From assembly GCA_039566865.1 (NCBI GenBank), contig CM076944.1, positions 6,036,501-6,100,500 on the forward strand: a stretch of DNA of 64,000 nucleotides, written 5' to 3'. Positions 50,001 to 61,101 of the stretch are shown piece by piece; position 1 is the stretch's first letter; each line of letters opens with the position of its first letter. A program made the translations under genes and the position numbers. The stretch comes from Aurelia coerulea. Lineage: Eukaryota; Cnidaria; Scyphozoa; Semaeostomeae; Ulmaridae. The notes beneath the pieces were generated by a model. It saw only the letters and a list, made by a program, of their open reading frames with translations, made no database searches and was not told the origin of the DNA.

Positions 50001-53000
50001 TAAAAATTCTCTGTACCTTTTTCTGTTCTATGTCTGTCATGTATGATCCCATCAAAGCAACTTTTTCCTGTTGGTGGAAGAATATCAAATCAAAACAATG
50101 TATCAAAAACTGGAAAAAGAACCGAGAAGCTCGTAAGCTTGGTTTGTTGACTTGAGTTTTTTTGGGCAATAAAAGGGCAATGGCATTTCACGTGATTATT
50201 TTTAAAGACTTGCAAAAATTTGCCACATTTCACTTTTTCAATCAAATGAATGAATTAACCCAATTCATACACAAATTAACCTTTCAGCAAATTAAAATAT
50301 ATAACATCTCTTCACAATGATAAAAACCTTAAGAATAAAGACCCACAGCCCTATAAAACGTAATCATTGCTGTTCTTTCAGGGCGTTGTGTTTGAGAGTC
50401 TAGCTCTTTAGATGCGTTTTAAGTTGTTCTTTAAAACGATCAAGTGTCGGAAGCTCACGAATTTCGGCAGGTATATAAGTTGCATGTTGTTTTATTGGCC
50501 ACGTGTTGTATAGTAATTACTGTAGGAAGGTATAGTAGAATGTAAGATTTATTGTAATATTTTATATGAATAAAAAAAATCACAATTAATACTCACTTCA
50601 CGTTTTTTACTGAGTATAGCAGCCTTTGCAGCTTCGTACATTTCCTAGAAAACGAGCGATGATAAGTTTCGTCAGATATTGCAAAAAAGTAATTACAGTG
50701 CAGCCGCAATTACAGCAATCTATTTGAACAAGCTGCAGAGGGCTGCAGAGCAAGAGATCGTTTTACGTCGTTCCTGCAAATTGGAAGTCAAACTACGCAA
50801 GCCAAGTTATAAAGAGTTAATCTTGAAGATAGGTGATAAAGATCTCATATTGAATTGACTGCAGTTAGCACCAAAGGGCGTATCACTCTATAAAAATCTT
50901 GTACTATTGGCAAAATCATTTCTTCTCAAGAAATGTCCCTTAACAATTCCGTGCACTTTCTCGAAAGGATAATATACCTTTCGTTTGCACCAACCATTTG
51001 TTTGCTGACAAAATTTGTTCCCAGTCAGTGAAACGTGAAACTTTCCGAGCGGGCAGAAATTCTGTTGTTGGCGAGAACAAATGTCGCTCTGGAGATGAAC
51101 AGAAAGTTACGGACAAGTGACCATTTACTTTCTAGAATTCTGCCCACTCGGAAAATCCCACTGACTGGAAATTAATCTTTATGACCGCTGGTTCCATCGA
51201 CAGGTGTTCCTTTGCATGTTCATTTCACAGAAAAGAGCCACTGATGATAGCCTTCTGACTAACAACACTCTGTCAACTGAGTATCTCTTGATGTTCTGCA
51301 CACACAGCACATGTTACAGTAATTAGATCAATGATGAACATTTTAGCAAAAGAACTTACGACTTGCTCTTTGATATTTTCCCCTTCCTTCTTATCTTCTG
51401 CTTTAATATTCAATGTTTCTTGCAGCCGATCTCGGACCCTGGTAATGGGAAAAACAACATTGTTTAAAATGTACTTTTCAGTGAAGCAGTTAATACAATA
51501 GATAAGCTGTAAATTAAGCTTGGTTCTCACTAGGGGAAAAACGCAAGACATGTATTGGAACTGCTACAAAAAGGCACCAGCATTATTTTCTCCTCCATTA
51601 GGGATTTTGTGGTGCCTTTAAAGATGCCCCAATGCATTTGGAACGAATATAAAAAAGATTCAATCCCATTTTGAAGTGATAGCTCTCTAAAATCGTCTTT
51701 AATTCATATGTTTAAACACGTAATATAATTTAATATATATCAATATATCAAGTGTGCTAAAAAATATCAATCTTTTGTCTATTTCTCGTTCGTTTAATCC
51801 ATAGGATCTATGTATCTCATTGTTTCTTTGTTGCCAGTATATTAATATATATGTTTAGAAAATGTGCTATCTCGATTTAAGGTGTTTGTTATTCCACAGT
51901 AGTACGAACCAAGTGTTAAACTGTAAGATGACAAATCTTCCAAATCGACCAGAATAGACAATGGTATCCGGTACCTGGCATAGTCTACGCGTAAAGAATA
52001 CAAATTGGAAAAGAGAAGGTCCGAAAAAGAATATGGGGTATTTAGGAATTTACCAACATTGATCCGTACGTTTTCTAGAAGCCTTGGGGGCATTAACACT
52101 GTTTCATTGTCTAAGAATTCTCAGAAATTTCTTGAGAATTATTTTCCCAAGTGCTTGCATACTTTCGTACCTCTCAAAAATTCCTTCTGCAAGAAGGATT
52201 CTTTGAGTAGTTTCAACGATATTTTGACAGGGCATGTACTGTATGTCATTCATGTCTGATCTTAAATTCACAATTTGATCATGAGTGCATCATAAAGTAA
52301 AAAATACATTTAGGCTTGCATTCACACACAAACAATTATTTACTGTATCTATAGTATTAACTTACTGTGAAATTTGAAATGCCCTAGTTTGTTGTCTCTG
52401 GTTGAATCTCTCCTGGGCTCTTATTTGATCTTTCTTGATACTTTCTTCTATTTGCTAAAAAGAGCAGAAATTTAAATTATTGTCTGGTACGTAAATAGCA
52501 CACAATTGTACTATCCATTCATATTCATCTGAACAGGGAGGTACCAAGCAATTCTTACAAGCACAGCCTCCAAAGGACACCCAAGGAGCCGTAAAAGAAG
52601 CAGAGAAATTGGCACTTTGAGAATGAAGTAGGGCAATTTGTAAAATCTGGAGGTGTACATACTGACAGTGTATGAATTTTATGATAGACAAAGGAAGGTA
52701 AGCTAAGACAACAATTACCCTTTGCTCCATTTGGTACAAGTATTCTTCCCTTTCTTTCTCCCAGTTTTGCTTTGCCTTCTTTACCTCAAGTTGGGCATCT
52801 CTTTCTTTTACAACTTCAGTTAACAAAAGTGCACCCTGCAGAAGATCAAATAACATAATAAAAAGTATGTCAATGCTATTGCATACAGGATACACAGACT
52901 TTGAAATTGAAATATAGTAACATGCTGAACCATGAATTAAAATTTAACTATTGAATTGTCAAAATTTTACTCTTGATTTGATGTTCTTCTTGTGATCAAT

Positions 53001-55393
53001 GGCAGCTTCGAAAATGGTCTACGAACATACTGTATGAAAGATTATTACACAGTACCTTAAAAACAGAATTTTAAGATGTACAAAAATAAAACCTACATGG
53101 AATTCCTTTACTCTGTCTGTCTGATAGTATTGAAGTGTTTTAGCTCTGTCAAGTGCTTCTTTTCTTTTCTTTGCTTGCAATTTTGCTTCCTCAATGTCAA
53201 GCTTCACTCTTAACTCCTGCAGAGTCAAAGGATACATGTACTGTACAATGCAGCTTGCATATGTTAACATTGTTTTCCTACAGAATTCTTAAAAATTCAT
53301 AAGAATTCTTTAGAACGTTTTTAAGTTTCAAAGAATTTCTGTTCCAAAAAAATGGGCAGTTCTTCATTTCAAATATCTGAGAATTCTTTTCACAATGTGA
53401 GGATCCTCAAAAATTCTTAAGAATTCTTGAGAATTTTTTGTCATGCCTATGTGCACAAAAAAATTAAAAAATTAAAAAAAATTTAAAAATTTAAAAAATT
53501 AAAGGGAGACACTCATCAAATTGATTCTCTACCTTGAACCATGGGTGCTTAATTGCCATACAGCTTTATACTTCTTTGGAGGAAAACATTTTTGATATTG
53601 CTACGGATGAACTAGCAAATTTTGAAACATGCTCTGCATAATAATATACTGTACATTTTCCTCCAAAGAAGCATACGCTAAATCATAACTATGGTGCCTA
53701 ACTACCCATGATTAAACAAATAACTAATTATATTTTTCAATCTAGACTGCAAACATTCATTTTTCCATTGCTTTTAAAAAAATTAAAAGGAATAATGATT
53801 AATTCTGGGACTTCAGATGTAAATATGGACACCTTTGACTCTGTATGCTCTCAAATAGATTTTGGAGCAATATGAAAATTACAATTTATATCAATAAATA
53901 AAATAAGCTGAATTAATAGTGAACTCTATGAAAAAGCAAATACCTCTTCTTTCTGATCCTTCAAGTTTCTTGCTTTAAGTTTCTTCTCTCTTATACCCTG
54001 CAAGGTAAACATTTCAGCTTGTTCAAATTCATTATCCAAATAAGCAATACAGCACAACAATGTTATTTCTCTAACAAAAACATTTGCATCCAGATTTAAA
54101 AATTCAAATTTTTTGATTTAACCTTAAAAAATTGCTGTTTGCAAAGAATAAATCAAGGGAGAAACTGTAGATTACCCACACCTGATTCTCACTCCACAGC
54201 ACAGGAATATAAGTTTTACAAAGAAGGCGGATTCCCAAACTTTAATAGATGGTAGGAGTGTTGAAAGTTCGGCCACCTGTGATGGATCTATCTGGTGTTG
54301 AGGCAATTAGCTTTTCCCATAAGCAAGAATATGGACAGGTACCTCATTTGTATTATCCCAATTTTTAACCATATGTTTTGAAGTTTCGTGAAGTCTGTCT
54401 CTCTCTTCTCTTTTCAGCTTTGCCTCCTCTGCTTCCTTGTTGTATCTTGATAAGTTGTCTTGGATTCGCTTCCAGTCTTTTGGTTGCACAACTAGCACCT
54501 AAAGTGATGAAAAATGATAATAAAATTGATGATAATAAAATGATAACACCATATGAAAAAACAATGTTGACATATGACAAATTGAAACTTTACTGCTGCA
54601 ATAGTGTTCTTTGGTATAAATCTTCATTTGAGACAATAGCAAAACAACAGATGAATTTCCTTGACCTTTTTGATGTCCCTGCAGTTTTCAGTTAAGCGGG
54701 CAACAAAAAACTCTTTTGTTGGAGCAATTTCTGCATTGAAACTATCCTTTTTATAATTTGACTTGAAACAGACCATAACACAAGAAAACTGTTAAAATTT
54801 TACTTACACTCCTTGGATCAATTCCTTGAGCAGCAAATCCTATCTGTTGATTTTGGGATTCCATGCTTTCTGAAAAATAAGAAAGAATTAATCATGAAAA
54901 ACGTCCAACTATAATCAACACTCTTTTTCCTCTTTCTCTGCTTTGGGCAGTTGTGTGCTAGGCTGGAATCTTTTCAAAATATGCATTAAAGTCTTTTGTT
55001 AGTCAAAACAATAACATTATTTTTTTATTGTTAGTCCGGAAATTTCGCAACAAAGTTTTTCGGTGCCCTCAAACTTTGTGTGACTCTGCTTTATATTATT
55101 ATTACGCTTTATTGGCTTCTGCTCCAGTTGTTTGTGTTATGTGTATCTAAACTATCATGATTGTTGGTGCTATCAAATCATTAATAATAAGCAGCAATGT
55201 AGCTGACCACATGGAAGTTTCAGCTATGGAAGAACGAACTATACAGATAATGAAAAAGTTCCTTTGCTTTCTTTGAGGGCAAGGGCCTAAAATTGCTTCC
55301 ACAACAAATAAATGACTATTATCGTATCAGGTTCCACTTACCAGGTGATCTTTCTTGGCCTTCTCTTCTTCCATACATGACTTTCGTTGCCAT
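44029..55393 (-). CDS. CFAP210: Cilia- and flagella-associated coiled-coil protein, CFAP210/CCDC173-like, complete, 17 exons
   Basis: Predicted microtubule inner protein of ciliary doublets. Exons in transcript order: 55393-55342, 54869-54808, 54498-54343, 53997-53944, 53216-53097, 52835-52719, 52454-52366, 51438-51360, 50644-50597, 50067-50017, 49067-48993, 48513-48470, 47765-47645, 46546-46475, 46258-46175, 45576-45496, 44382-44029. They total 1659 nt: 552 residues plus TAA, all phases consistent. The protein opens MATKVMYGRREG, has the segment VVQPKDWKRIQDNLSRYNKE, then long charged helices (EEAKLQAKKRKEALDRAKT; YYQTDRVKEF; ALLLTEVVKERDAQLE), and ends in a Gly/Pro-rich tail closing on KRIGFTW. 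Helical TPH-type proteins look alike, so the paralogue CFAP45 is the main alternative; the DWKRIQ start, ALLLTEV block and GFTW end favour CFAP210. Confidence 0.85.
44560..44830. repeat. Degenerate GAGATTTTTGAGACTTT minisatellite
   Basis: Irregular units such as GAGATTTCAAAGATTTTTGA and GAGATTTTTGGGATTTTTGA fill about 270 bp within a CFAP210 intron. Confidence 0.65.
44938..45058. mobile_element. 120-bp MITE, GTCTGTCTCAAATTAGAT family, copy 2
   Basis: Ends AGGCTGTCTCAAATTAGATG and (reverse complement) AGCTTGTTTCAAACTAGATG, with internal TTGCGTTATCGCAA. Inverted relative to copy 1. Confidence 0.75.
47314..47591. mobile_element. TTAA-flanked MITE, 278 bp, copy 2 of the 26829 family
   Basis: TTAA ends with tips AGGAGCTCCGTCTCC and (reverse complement) GGGGGCTTCGTCG. 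Shares GTGGATTTTTAA and TTTTTGGTGGCTTGGGTGAA with copy 1. Inserted in a CFAP210 intron 54 bp from exon 47645-47765. Confidence 0.8.
48041..48094. repeat. Near-perfect short palindrome, stem of about 25 bp
   Basis: CTACCTTGGGTACCAGACTC and its mirror GAGTCTGGTACCCAGGGTAG are separated by a few bases (TCTAATATGTTAGA). It lies in a CFAP210 intron. Confidence 0.8.
48571..48692. mobile_element. 120-bp MITE, GTCTGTCTCAAATTAGAT family, copy 3
   Basis: Ends AGTCTGTCTCAAAATAAAT and (reverse complement) TCTGTCTCAAATTAGATC, with internal TTGCGATAACGCAA. Confidence 0.7.
51023..51172. repeat. Small inverted repeat
   Basis: CCAGTCAGTG and TTCCGAGCGGGCAGAA at left are mirrored by TTCTGCCCACTCGGAA and CACTGACTGG at right. 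Within a CFAP210 intron. Confidence 0.65.
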
Positions 55394-55675
55394 ATTATTC
55401 AAATAACTGTTTTCGATCAGATGAAGCCGTAGCTATCCGTAAAACTTGTCTGATTTGTTTTGACGCTGTTTCGAGCAACACGCCATTATATTGCTTTGAG
55501 TTGAGTTTATTTGATCTGTTGCTAAGGGAACAGAGAAACCTCTTCTTCAGAATGAGAATAAAACGGAAAAAGCCCATCATTTTCTTTGCTCATCAGAAAT
55601 CAGAACGGGGACTGATATTCCATGATATTCTCTATGCAAAATTGAATGCAAAATTGGGCTGGTTTGGTAGACAAA

Positions 55676-55760
55676 AGGTCGCGGACTCGATAAGATCTTC
55701 TCCAATTCTGTGACATCAGTGCTTGGCGCTAAAAACCGCAACTTCACCTTCATTGCACCT
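55676..55760 (+). mobile_element. Truncated copy of the same SINE (3' part)
   Basis: It shares GCGGACTCGAT, GTGCTTGGCGCTAAAAACCG and CAACTTCACCTTCA with the 8100-8296 SINE but lacks the A and B boxes. Confidence 0.7.
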
Positions 55761-56339
55761 ATTGCAACAGAGCGACAAGACCAGAATCTTTTGCGATTAT
55801 GGTATTTTAATTTTTAGGTACAAAAATCTTAGTTTTTGCCAAGTGTTTACCAGCACGACCATCTCAAATAGCCAAACAACGAGCTCTTTTTGATTCTTTT
55901 TGGCAAGGGCTTTGAGTAAGCCTCTTTGGGAGCTTTGCATACGTGAAGGCCTTCGCAGTACTTTTTAAAAACTTAGATAGGTAAATATACAAAGATAACT
56001 TATTGTTGAAAGTTTAGTTGGATTGACTGGATAAACAGTTCAATTTGTGAGTTTCAGAAATAAGAATAGAGTACGAAACTGTATTGATCACATTTTATTG
56101 CCAATCAAATTTTTGAAAGAAAGTTGATTCTGTCTAAATATTGTAGGAAAATATGAAAACAAAGTAATGGAAAGCTACGTTACAAAATGCTCAAAAATTT
56201 AACATGCTTTTTTCTATTCTGCGGATCAGTGTGCTTCCATTCCTCGTATATTCTGGTCGTACACAGAACACATTAGAAAAAAATACATGGAACCAAACAG
56301 GTAATCAGTGATTCGATAGTGTCTTGCATTTGGCTGCTT

Positions 56340-56700
56340 CTATCGCATGTTTTTTATAAGAAACTTGGATCAGGCCATAGTACTAGAAGTTTCGTAGTTC
56401 AACATTAATATTTCCGCATTTCAGTACTAAAAGTTTCTTATTCCTTAAATGCATGAATTATCATATAGTCTCTTAATACTGCTGCAGATATGTTTCTTGA
56501 CATTTGAAACATCAGATTGGATAAAGAGTGCTCGATTTCGTGCAAAATGTAACAAGCTAGTTGGTATTTCGCAAGAACAATACAAGGGTTCAATGACAGA
56601 TTTGCCATGATATCCTTGAATTTAAGTTTTACAAGTTTTTTATTACTTCTCAGACATAGTACAAGAATTTCTTAAAATGTTGGCCATCTTATCTTAGTAC
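56340..56700. repeat. GTTTCTTA-rich dispersed repeat, relative of 20730-21060
   Basis: Shares TAAGAAACTTGGAT, AATATTTCCGCATTTCAGTA and ACTGCTGCAGATATG-like blocks. Confidence 0.6.
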
Positions 56701-57502
56701 TAAGAAACGTGTAACTGAAACCTCACATTTGAAGATTATGTGCACGTGCAGGGAAGAGATGGCTTGTGCTTTGGTCGTACACAGAGCAAACGAACTAGAA
56801 AAAAAATATGGAGCCAAACAGGTCAAAAACAGCAATTTAATATTGCCTGCCTTGTGGTACTTGTTTTATAATCAATTGCAAGCTCGGTTTACAAGCTACA
56901 TGGTACAAATTAAGTATAAAGTTATTCTGTTTATGGGCTGGTACCCAAGGTTGTTTGCGGGTTCTGTCACGCTTCATTGCACAAAAATGTTTGGCTACCA
57001 GCCACACGTGATGCACAAGGTGCAGTAAGGTTTGCAGATTTATTTCAAACAGAGAAGAAAGACAGACCAACATAACAGCAGGAATGTAAGAAATTGCATT
57101 ATTTTCTTTCACGGGTACGAAGTTGGAAATTCTCTTCAAGAAGGTGCCCTGCGGAAGGTAGCTCGTCACGCATGGTAGATCAAACGGGACAAAATGATCT
57201 GCTGGCTGGTATGAAAGGGAAGGTACATATGAAGTAAATCTATGAGCAAAACTTCTTTGCATGAAGAATTTTCAGCTCAAGCCAACTGTCATATAACGGT
57301 GCTAATGGTGCTGCTTTGCTATTTGTTGGCACTGTAAACTACAAATCGTTGATATCTTCAAAGAATGGTCTCTTAAAACAATGAAAAGAAAAAGAAGACT
57401 TACTGTAACTACTGCAAAATGGAGTTCCAAAGTTAGCGCTGTACGAAACAACAACGAGTGGAAAATATAAATTCTATGCTAACAAGCTAAAGAGGGTACA
57501 AA

Positions 57503-59605
57503 ATGGGTCTAATTCTTTCATCGATTCGAAACGGAGTACATTCCCTTAGAAGATACAATGCTGCTGTGAAGGAGATGAAACAAAATATAAAGCAAGTTCG
57601 GATGTGCACGAAAAACATAGCGAGCATCGTCAATGACCTGAAACTGATTTCAAATGAAGTCAAAGAAACTGTCAGTGAATCTTCTGAAGAACTGCAAAAG
57701 AAATTATGCGAAGAAATTTCCACTGGTTTGTCGGAAGAAGATTTTGAAGATCTGCATAATTTGGTGTTTTATGAAGAATTTGTTACTGGAATAGAAGAAA
57801 TGAGGAAGATTGATGGAGGCATTTTAAATGGGGATTTATTCGTGTTTTTGTTGGGAAATTTGAAATTGGATGTAATTGAGGCTCAAGCAAAGAGTGGAGG
57901 TAAGAATGGAGATGCAAAGTTGCTGACAGCTTTGGGTGAGTATTTGGGAGATTGCTTGAGGAATGATGTGGATTTTGATTCATCCTTTGAAGATAAAACA
58001 TTGCTACATGAAGCTAACGATGAAGTACTTTTTAGCGAAACAGACGAAAAAGACGAAACTGGCGATATAAAATTGAAGAATAGCGGTAGGGAGACTGACA
58101 ACTTTGCCAAAGAAGGGGAGGAAGCTGCCATGTTAGAACACAAAGATATAACTGGGGTCGAAAATATAGCAACAAGAGGAGACTTGAATTTAATTAGCAA
58201 TGCTTTGCCAAGAAGGTATGATCAAGTTAACCAACAAGAATGGTTAGAAATGGAATCATTAGATAAAAACACGAACGCTTTAAAGAACGTTCGAAACTCA
58301 TCTGAGGAAAAGAAGAAGCAGTCAAACAATCTTAGGAAGCTTTGCTTGTGGAGGAAAAAGAAACTAAATAAGGTACAAAAGAAGAGCATAAACTCAACGA
58401 AATTCTGTGAGCTGCTCAAAAGTGAGTTTGAACTTAGAACAAAATTATCTGATCACCTTGTTGCAAGAAAAATCAATGTTATCTTGCCTTGTAATATGTT
58501 ATATCTGAAGCGGGTCCTAGAAGGAAAACCTGAGTTTGTCATTGAGAAACAAAAATATACACCTGTGATGTCCAAGGTGAATTTTGTCCTCGAAAGCATT
58601 TTCAAGCACAAAGATTTCACGAAGTTAAACTTGAGAGATTTAAAGATCAAAATTGATCCAGACATAGATTTTAAAGAGGCATTAGGAATGGTTGAACAAG
58701 CAGCTAGTAAAATGCATGAAGTAAGAGAGGAAGTCGTTGATGACATAGGCAATGCCAGGACGGCCTTGCATACTGACATCAAATCGATAAATCTTGATAA
58801 TGATCTTCGATGCACAAATGTCTCAACAGTGTGTGAAATAGTTCCTTTCAAGCAGACTTTTAGTTTGCTGAAAGAAACAAGCGCAAAGAAAGTTACAGCC
58901 CTCAACCTTCAACAGGTTGTCGATAAACTTGAAATTGGTAACAGTTTTCAAGTTCGTTCTGTAATAAATTTTGAAGAGATGACTGTCGATGAAAGAGCCT
59001 TGAAACTCGCAATCCTTGCAGCCATCCGGCATGGGAAGTTTAGCGAGAAGAGTACTAGTTTGAAGGGGTTGTGTGAAGTGATTGAAGGTGGCCTAAGCAT
59101 GCTTGATAAGAAAAGTCAATATGAACAAAAGTTAGATTCTCTGAAGACCATTATTTTGACAAGGCCAGAAGATACTTTGAAAGCAATATTACAGACTTGC
59201 TCAGACTGGGAGCCGATTGGTAAGATCATTCTACCAACTACTGTGATCAAACAGAAGATGGAACAAATAACAACTTTGCAACATGCAACTTTAAATAAAC
59301 AAGCTTTGGACAAATTATTAAAGGAAAATCATTTACCAGCAACCATGCTAACGGCAGTACTTGATGAACTTCTAAACGTTGATTCGAAGGCGTTGTACGA
59401 TTCTTTAGCAAGGTTTATGCTAACTGACGACAGCACGAAAGGAGACTATCTGGCATTTGGAGGGCAGCTTCTTTTATCAAGAGGGGTGCCTCGTCATTAT
59501 GTAAAATTATTGGCGAATATGCTTAAAGATCACAAGGAGAGGGCAGACGATAATTCTTTGCAGGCATTTCTTGTTAAGAATTTGCTTATTCGTGCTTTGA
59601 CTTAG
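57503..59605 (+). CDS. Intronless 700-residue protein of unknown function, possible N-myristoylation
   Basis: I do not recognise this protein. A single ATG-to-TAG frame of 700 codons stands out where all other exons in the window are under 360 bp. The start context has A at -3 (ACAAAATGG). The N-terminus MGLILSSIRNG has Gly2 and Ser6 followed by Arg9, a good N-myristoylation pattern, and no signal peptide or membrane helix is visible. Residues about 15-75 are charged and probably coiled coil; about 150-190 are acidic; 270-294 are strongly basic (two Lys/Arg clusters, nuclear-localisation-like). From about 300 to 700 it is mostly predicted helix without a motif I can name. It is oriented away from CFAP210, 2.1 kb from that gene's start. 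It could be a lineage-specific gene, a retrocopy or an old element gene; no poly(A) tract or terminal repeats are evident around it. Confidence 0.85.
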   Translation: MGLILSSIRNGVHSLRRYNAAVKEMKQNIKQVRMCTKNIASIVNDLKLISNEVKETVSESSEELQKKLCEEISTGLSEEDFEDLHNLVFYEEFVTGIEEMRKIDGGILNGDLFVFLLGNLKLDVIEAQAKSGGKNGDAKLLTALGEYLGDCLRNDVDFDSSFEDKTLLHEANDEVLFSETDEKDETGDIKLKNSGRETDNFAKEGEEAAMLEHKDITGVENIATRGDLNLISNALPRRYDQVNQQEWLEMESLDKNTNALKNVRNSSEEKKKQSNNLRKLCLWRKKKLNKVQKKSINSTKFCELLKSEFELRTKLSDHLVARKINVILPCNMLYLKRVLEGKPEFVIEKQKYTPVMSKVNFVLESIFKHKDFTKLNLRDLKIKIDPDIDFKEALGMVEQAASKMHEVREEVVDDIGNARTALHTDIKSINLDNDLRCTNVSTVCEIVPFKQTFSLLKETSAKKVTALNLQQVVDKLEIGNSFQVRSVINFEEMTVDERALKLAILAAIRHGKFSEKSTSLKGLCEVIEGGLSMLDKKSQYEQKLDSLKTIILTRPEDTLKAILQTCSDWEPIGKIILPTTVIKQKMEQITTLQHATLNKQALDKLLKENHLPATMLTAVLDELLNVDSKALYDSLARFMLTDDSTKGDYLAFGGQLLLSRGVPRHYVKLLANMLKDHKERADDNSLQAFLVKNLLIRALT

Positions 59606-59971
59606 TGTTCATTGTAATGGGCTAAAGAAGAAATAACAGTTCAGCGAAAAAATGAGATTCTGTAAATAATTTCTGTATATAATTTTGATATGTTTAGATA
59701 AACGTATCTTTTTTCCAAAGCTTCTGCGCTACGTATTTGAGGCACCAATGCAAATTTCTAGGTAACATAGGCAGGCTTTAAGTTTACGTAATTTTGTGAC
59801 AAGAAAATGTTTCAGAAATATTCAAAGAGAATCAACGGTGATAAAAGTCCAGCGAGGATGCGGGCTGAGTATTTCATAACTAGCCAAATGTATTTGTGAA
59901 TCTCGACAAGTGTTGGATGTTGGTAGCTAAAGAAACAATGGCATATGTACGCATTTTCTTTGTCTTATTTA

Positions 59972-60973
59972 TACAGAGCGTTTCAGAACAAACGCAACCC
60001 ACTTTCATTCGAGGTGCTCCAGAAAATGATAAAGATTTGAATCAATTTAACGCATACCATTTGAAAGTACAATTTATCTTCTTTCCAATGATATCCAGGT
60101 TGGGTGGACTAATTGAATTTTTCATCACTTAATTGACGTTTTCGTAAGTATGGCCTATTTTAGATGCCGGAAAGTGAAAGGGCATTTACATAGACGAAAA
60201 TCCATCTTTGCGAGAGCTTATTTGATCTTTATCAACAAATGCATTTATTGGAAATAAATTTGTCTTTTTTCTTCCTCAAGGCATCACCTAAAGTGATTCT
60301 AGGCCCGAAATATGTTGACAACATTTGTTTCGTAATTTTTTACCGCAAAAAGTTGTAGATTTTGTTCTTGCAGTGTGCTGCATTTGAAATTGGCCATAAT
60401 GTATCATAACTGCAAATGATTAAAAAGGAGAAAGATTGTACTTTCAGACGGTATACCAAGGGTGTTAGGACACGAATGTGTTGATTACATATTTATTTAC
60501 CTTGTTTTGATCCTTGTCTTCATTTCTTGTCTTCTTTGCTTTTCTGTTTCGTCTTCAACTGGTGTGCAACTGAACGGTTTATTAGGCTCAAATGCCTCGT
60601 GTTATTTGAATATATCTTCCTTGTACTCCTGTGTCTTAGCACGCCTTTGCAGAAGAAAGGTTTCAAACCGCAGTGCTATGAAACGTTTCTTCTGCGAGGG
60701 CGTGCTAAGACACAGGAAAATAAGGAAGATAAATTCAAATAACATGAGGCATTTGGGCCTAATAAACCGTTCAGTTGCACACCAGTTGAAAACGAAACAG
60801 AGAAGCAAAGAAGACAAGAAATCAAGACAAGGATCAAAACAAGGTAAATAAATATGTAATCAACACGTTCGTGTCCTAACACCCTTGGCTATACATTACA
60901 GCTACTCACGTTTTATCAATTTTGTAAGATTTTCAATTATAGTTGGGCTGCGTTTGTTCTGAAACACCTTGTA
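59972..60973. mobile_element. TA-flanked MITE, 1002 bp, with a nested palindrome
   Basis: Ends TACAGAGCGTTTCAGAACAA and (reverse complement) TACAAGGTGTTTCAGAACAA are followed by ACGCARCCCA on both sides. CAGGGTGTTTCAGAA-like tips with TA duplication suggest Tc1/mariner ancestry. A second element (60452-60893) is nested in it. Confidence 0.8.
60452..60893. mobile_element. Near-perfect 440-bp palindrome, nested element
   Basis: Arms of about 215 bp begin TACCAAGGGTGTTAGGACAC and mirror almost base for base to GTGTCCTAACACCCTTGGC. Frames of 71 codons on the two strands (MSSLLFCFVFNWCATERF and MSSLLLCFVFNWCATERF) are the same arm read twice, not genes. Confidence 0.85.
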
Positions 60974-61101
60974 GATGTTCACTTAGCTCTGTTCAATCAC
61001 TCTAATCAGGAGCGCAATTACAGCGATTGTATCATGTGGCATAGAGCAAATACGGGGACCTAAATTATCATGTTCACTACACAATAAGCACTAAATCAAT
61101 C

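Larger units (their letters stand above)
55394..57502. other. Spacer between divergent CFAP210 and the 700-residue gene
   Basis: This holds the upstream regions of both divergent genes. Recognisable content is a SINE tail fragment (55676-55760) and a GTTTCTTA-rich repeat (56340-56700). Open frames here (for example 56729-57028 plus, 56837-57262 minus) overlap each other on opposite strands and have no splice or motif support. No TATA box or other promoter element could be assigned with confidence. Confidence 0.5.

Noticed and set aside
56837..57262. 141-codon minus-strand frame overlapping a 99-codon plus-strand frame
   Set aside because: Opposite-strand overlap, unusual composition and no recognised motif. 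I considered it as the terminal hydrolase exon, but the true GGH exon was found at 61102-61175.
58453..58905. 150-codon antisense frame within the 700-codon gene
   Set aside because: Typical shadow of a lysine/glutamate-rich coding frame on the other strand.
60527..60817. Two similar 71-codon frames on opposite strands
   Set aside because: They are the two arms of a palindrome read in each direction, not a gene pair.
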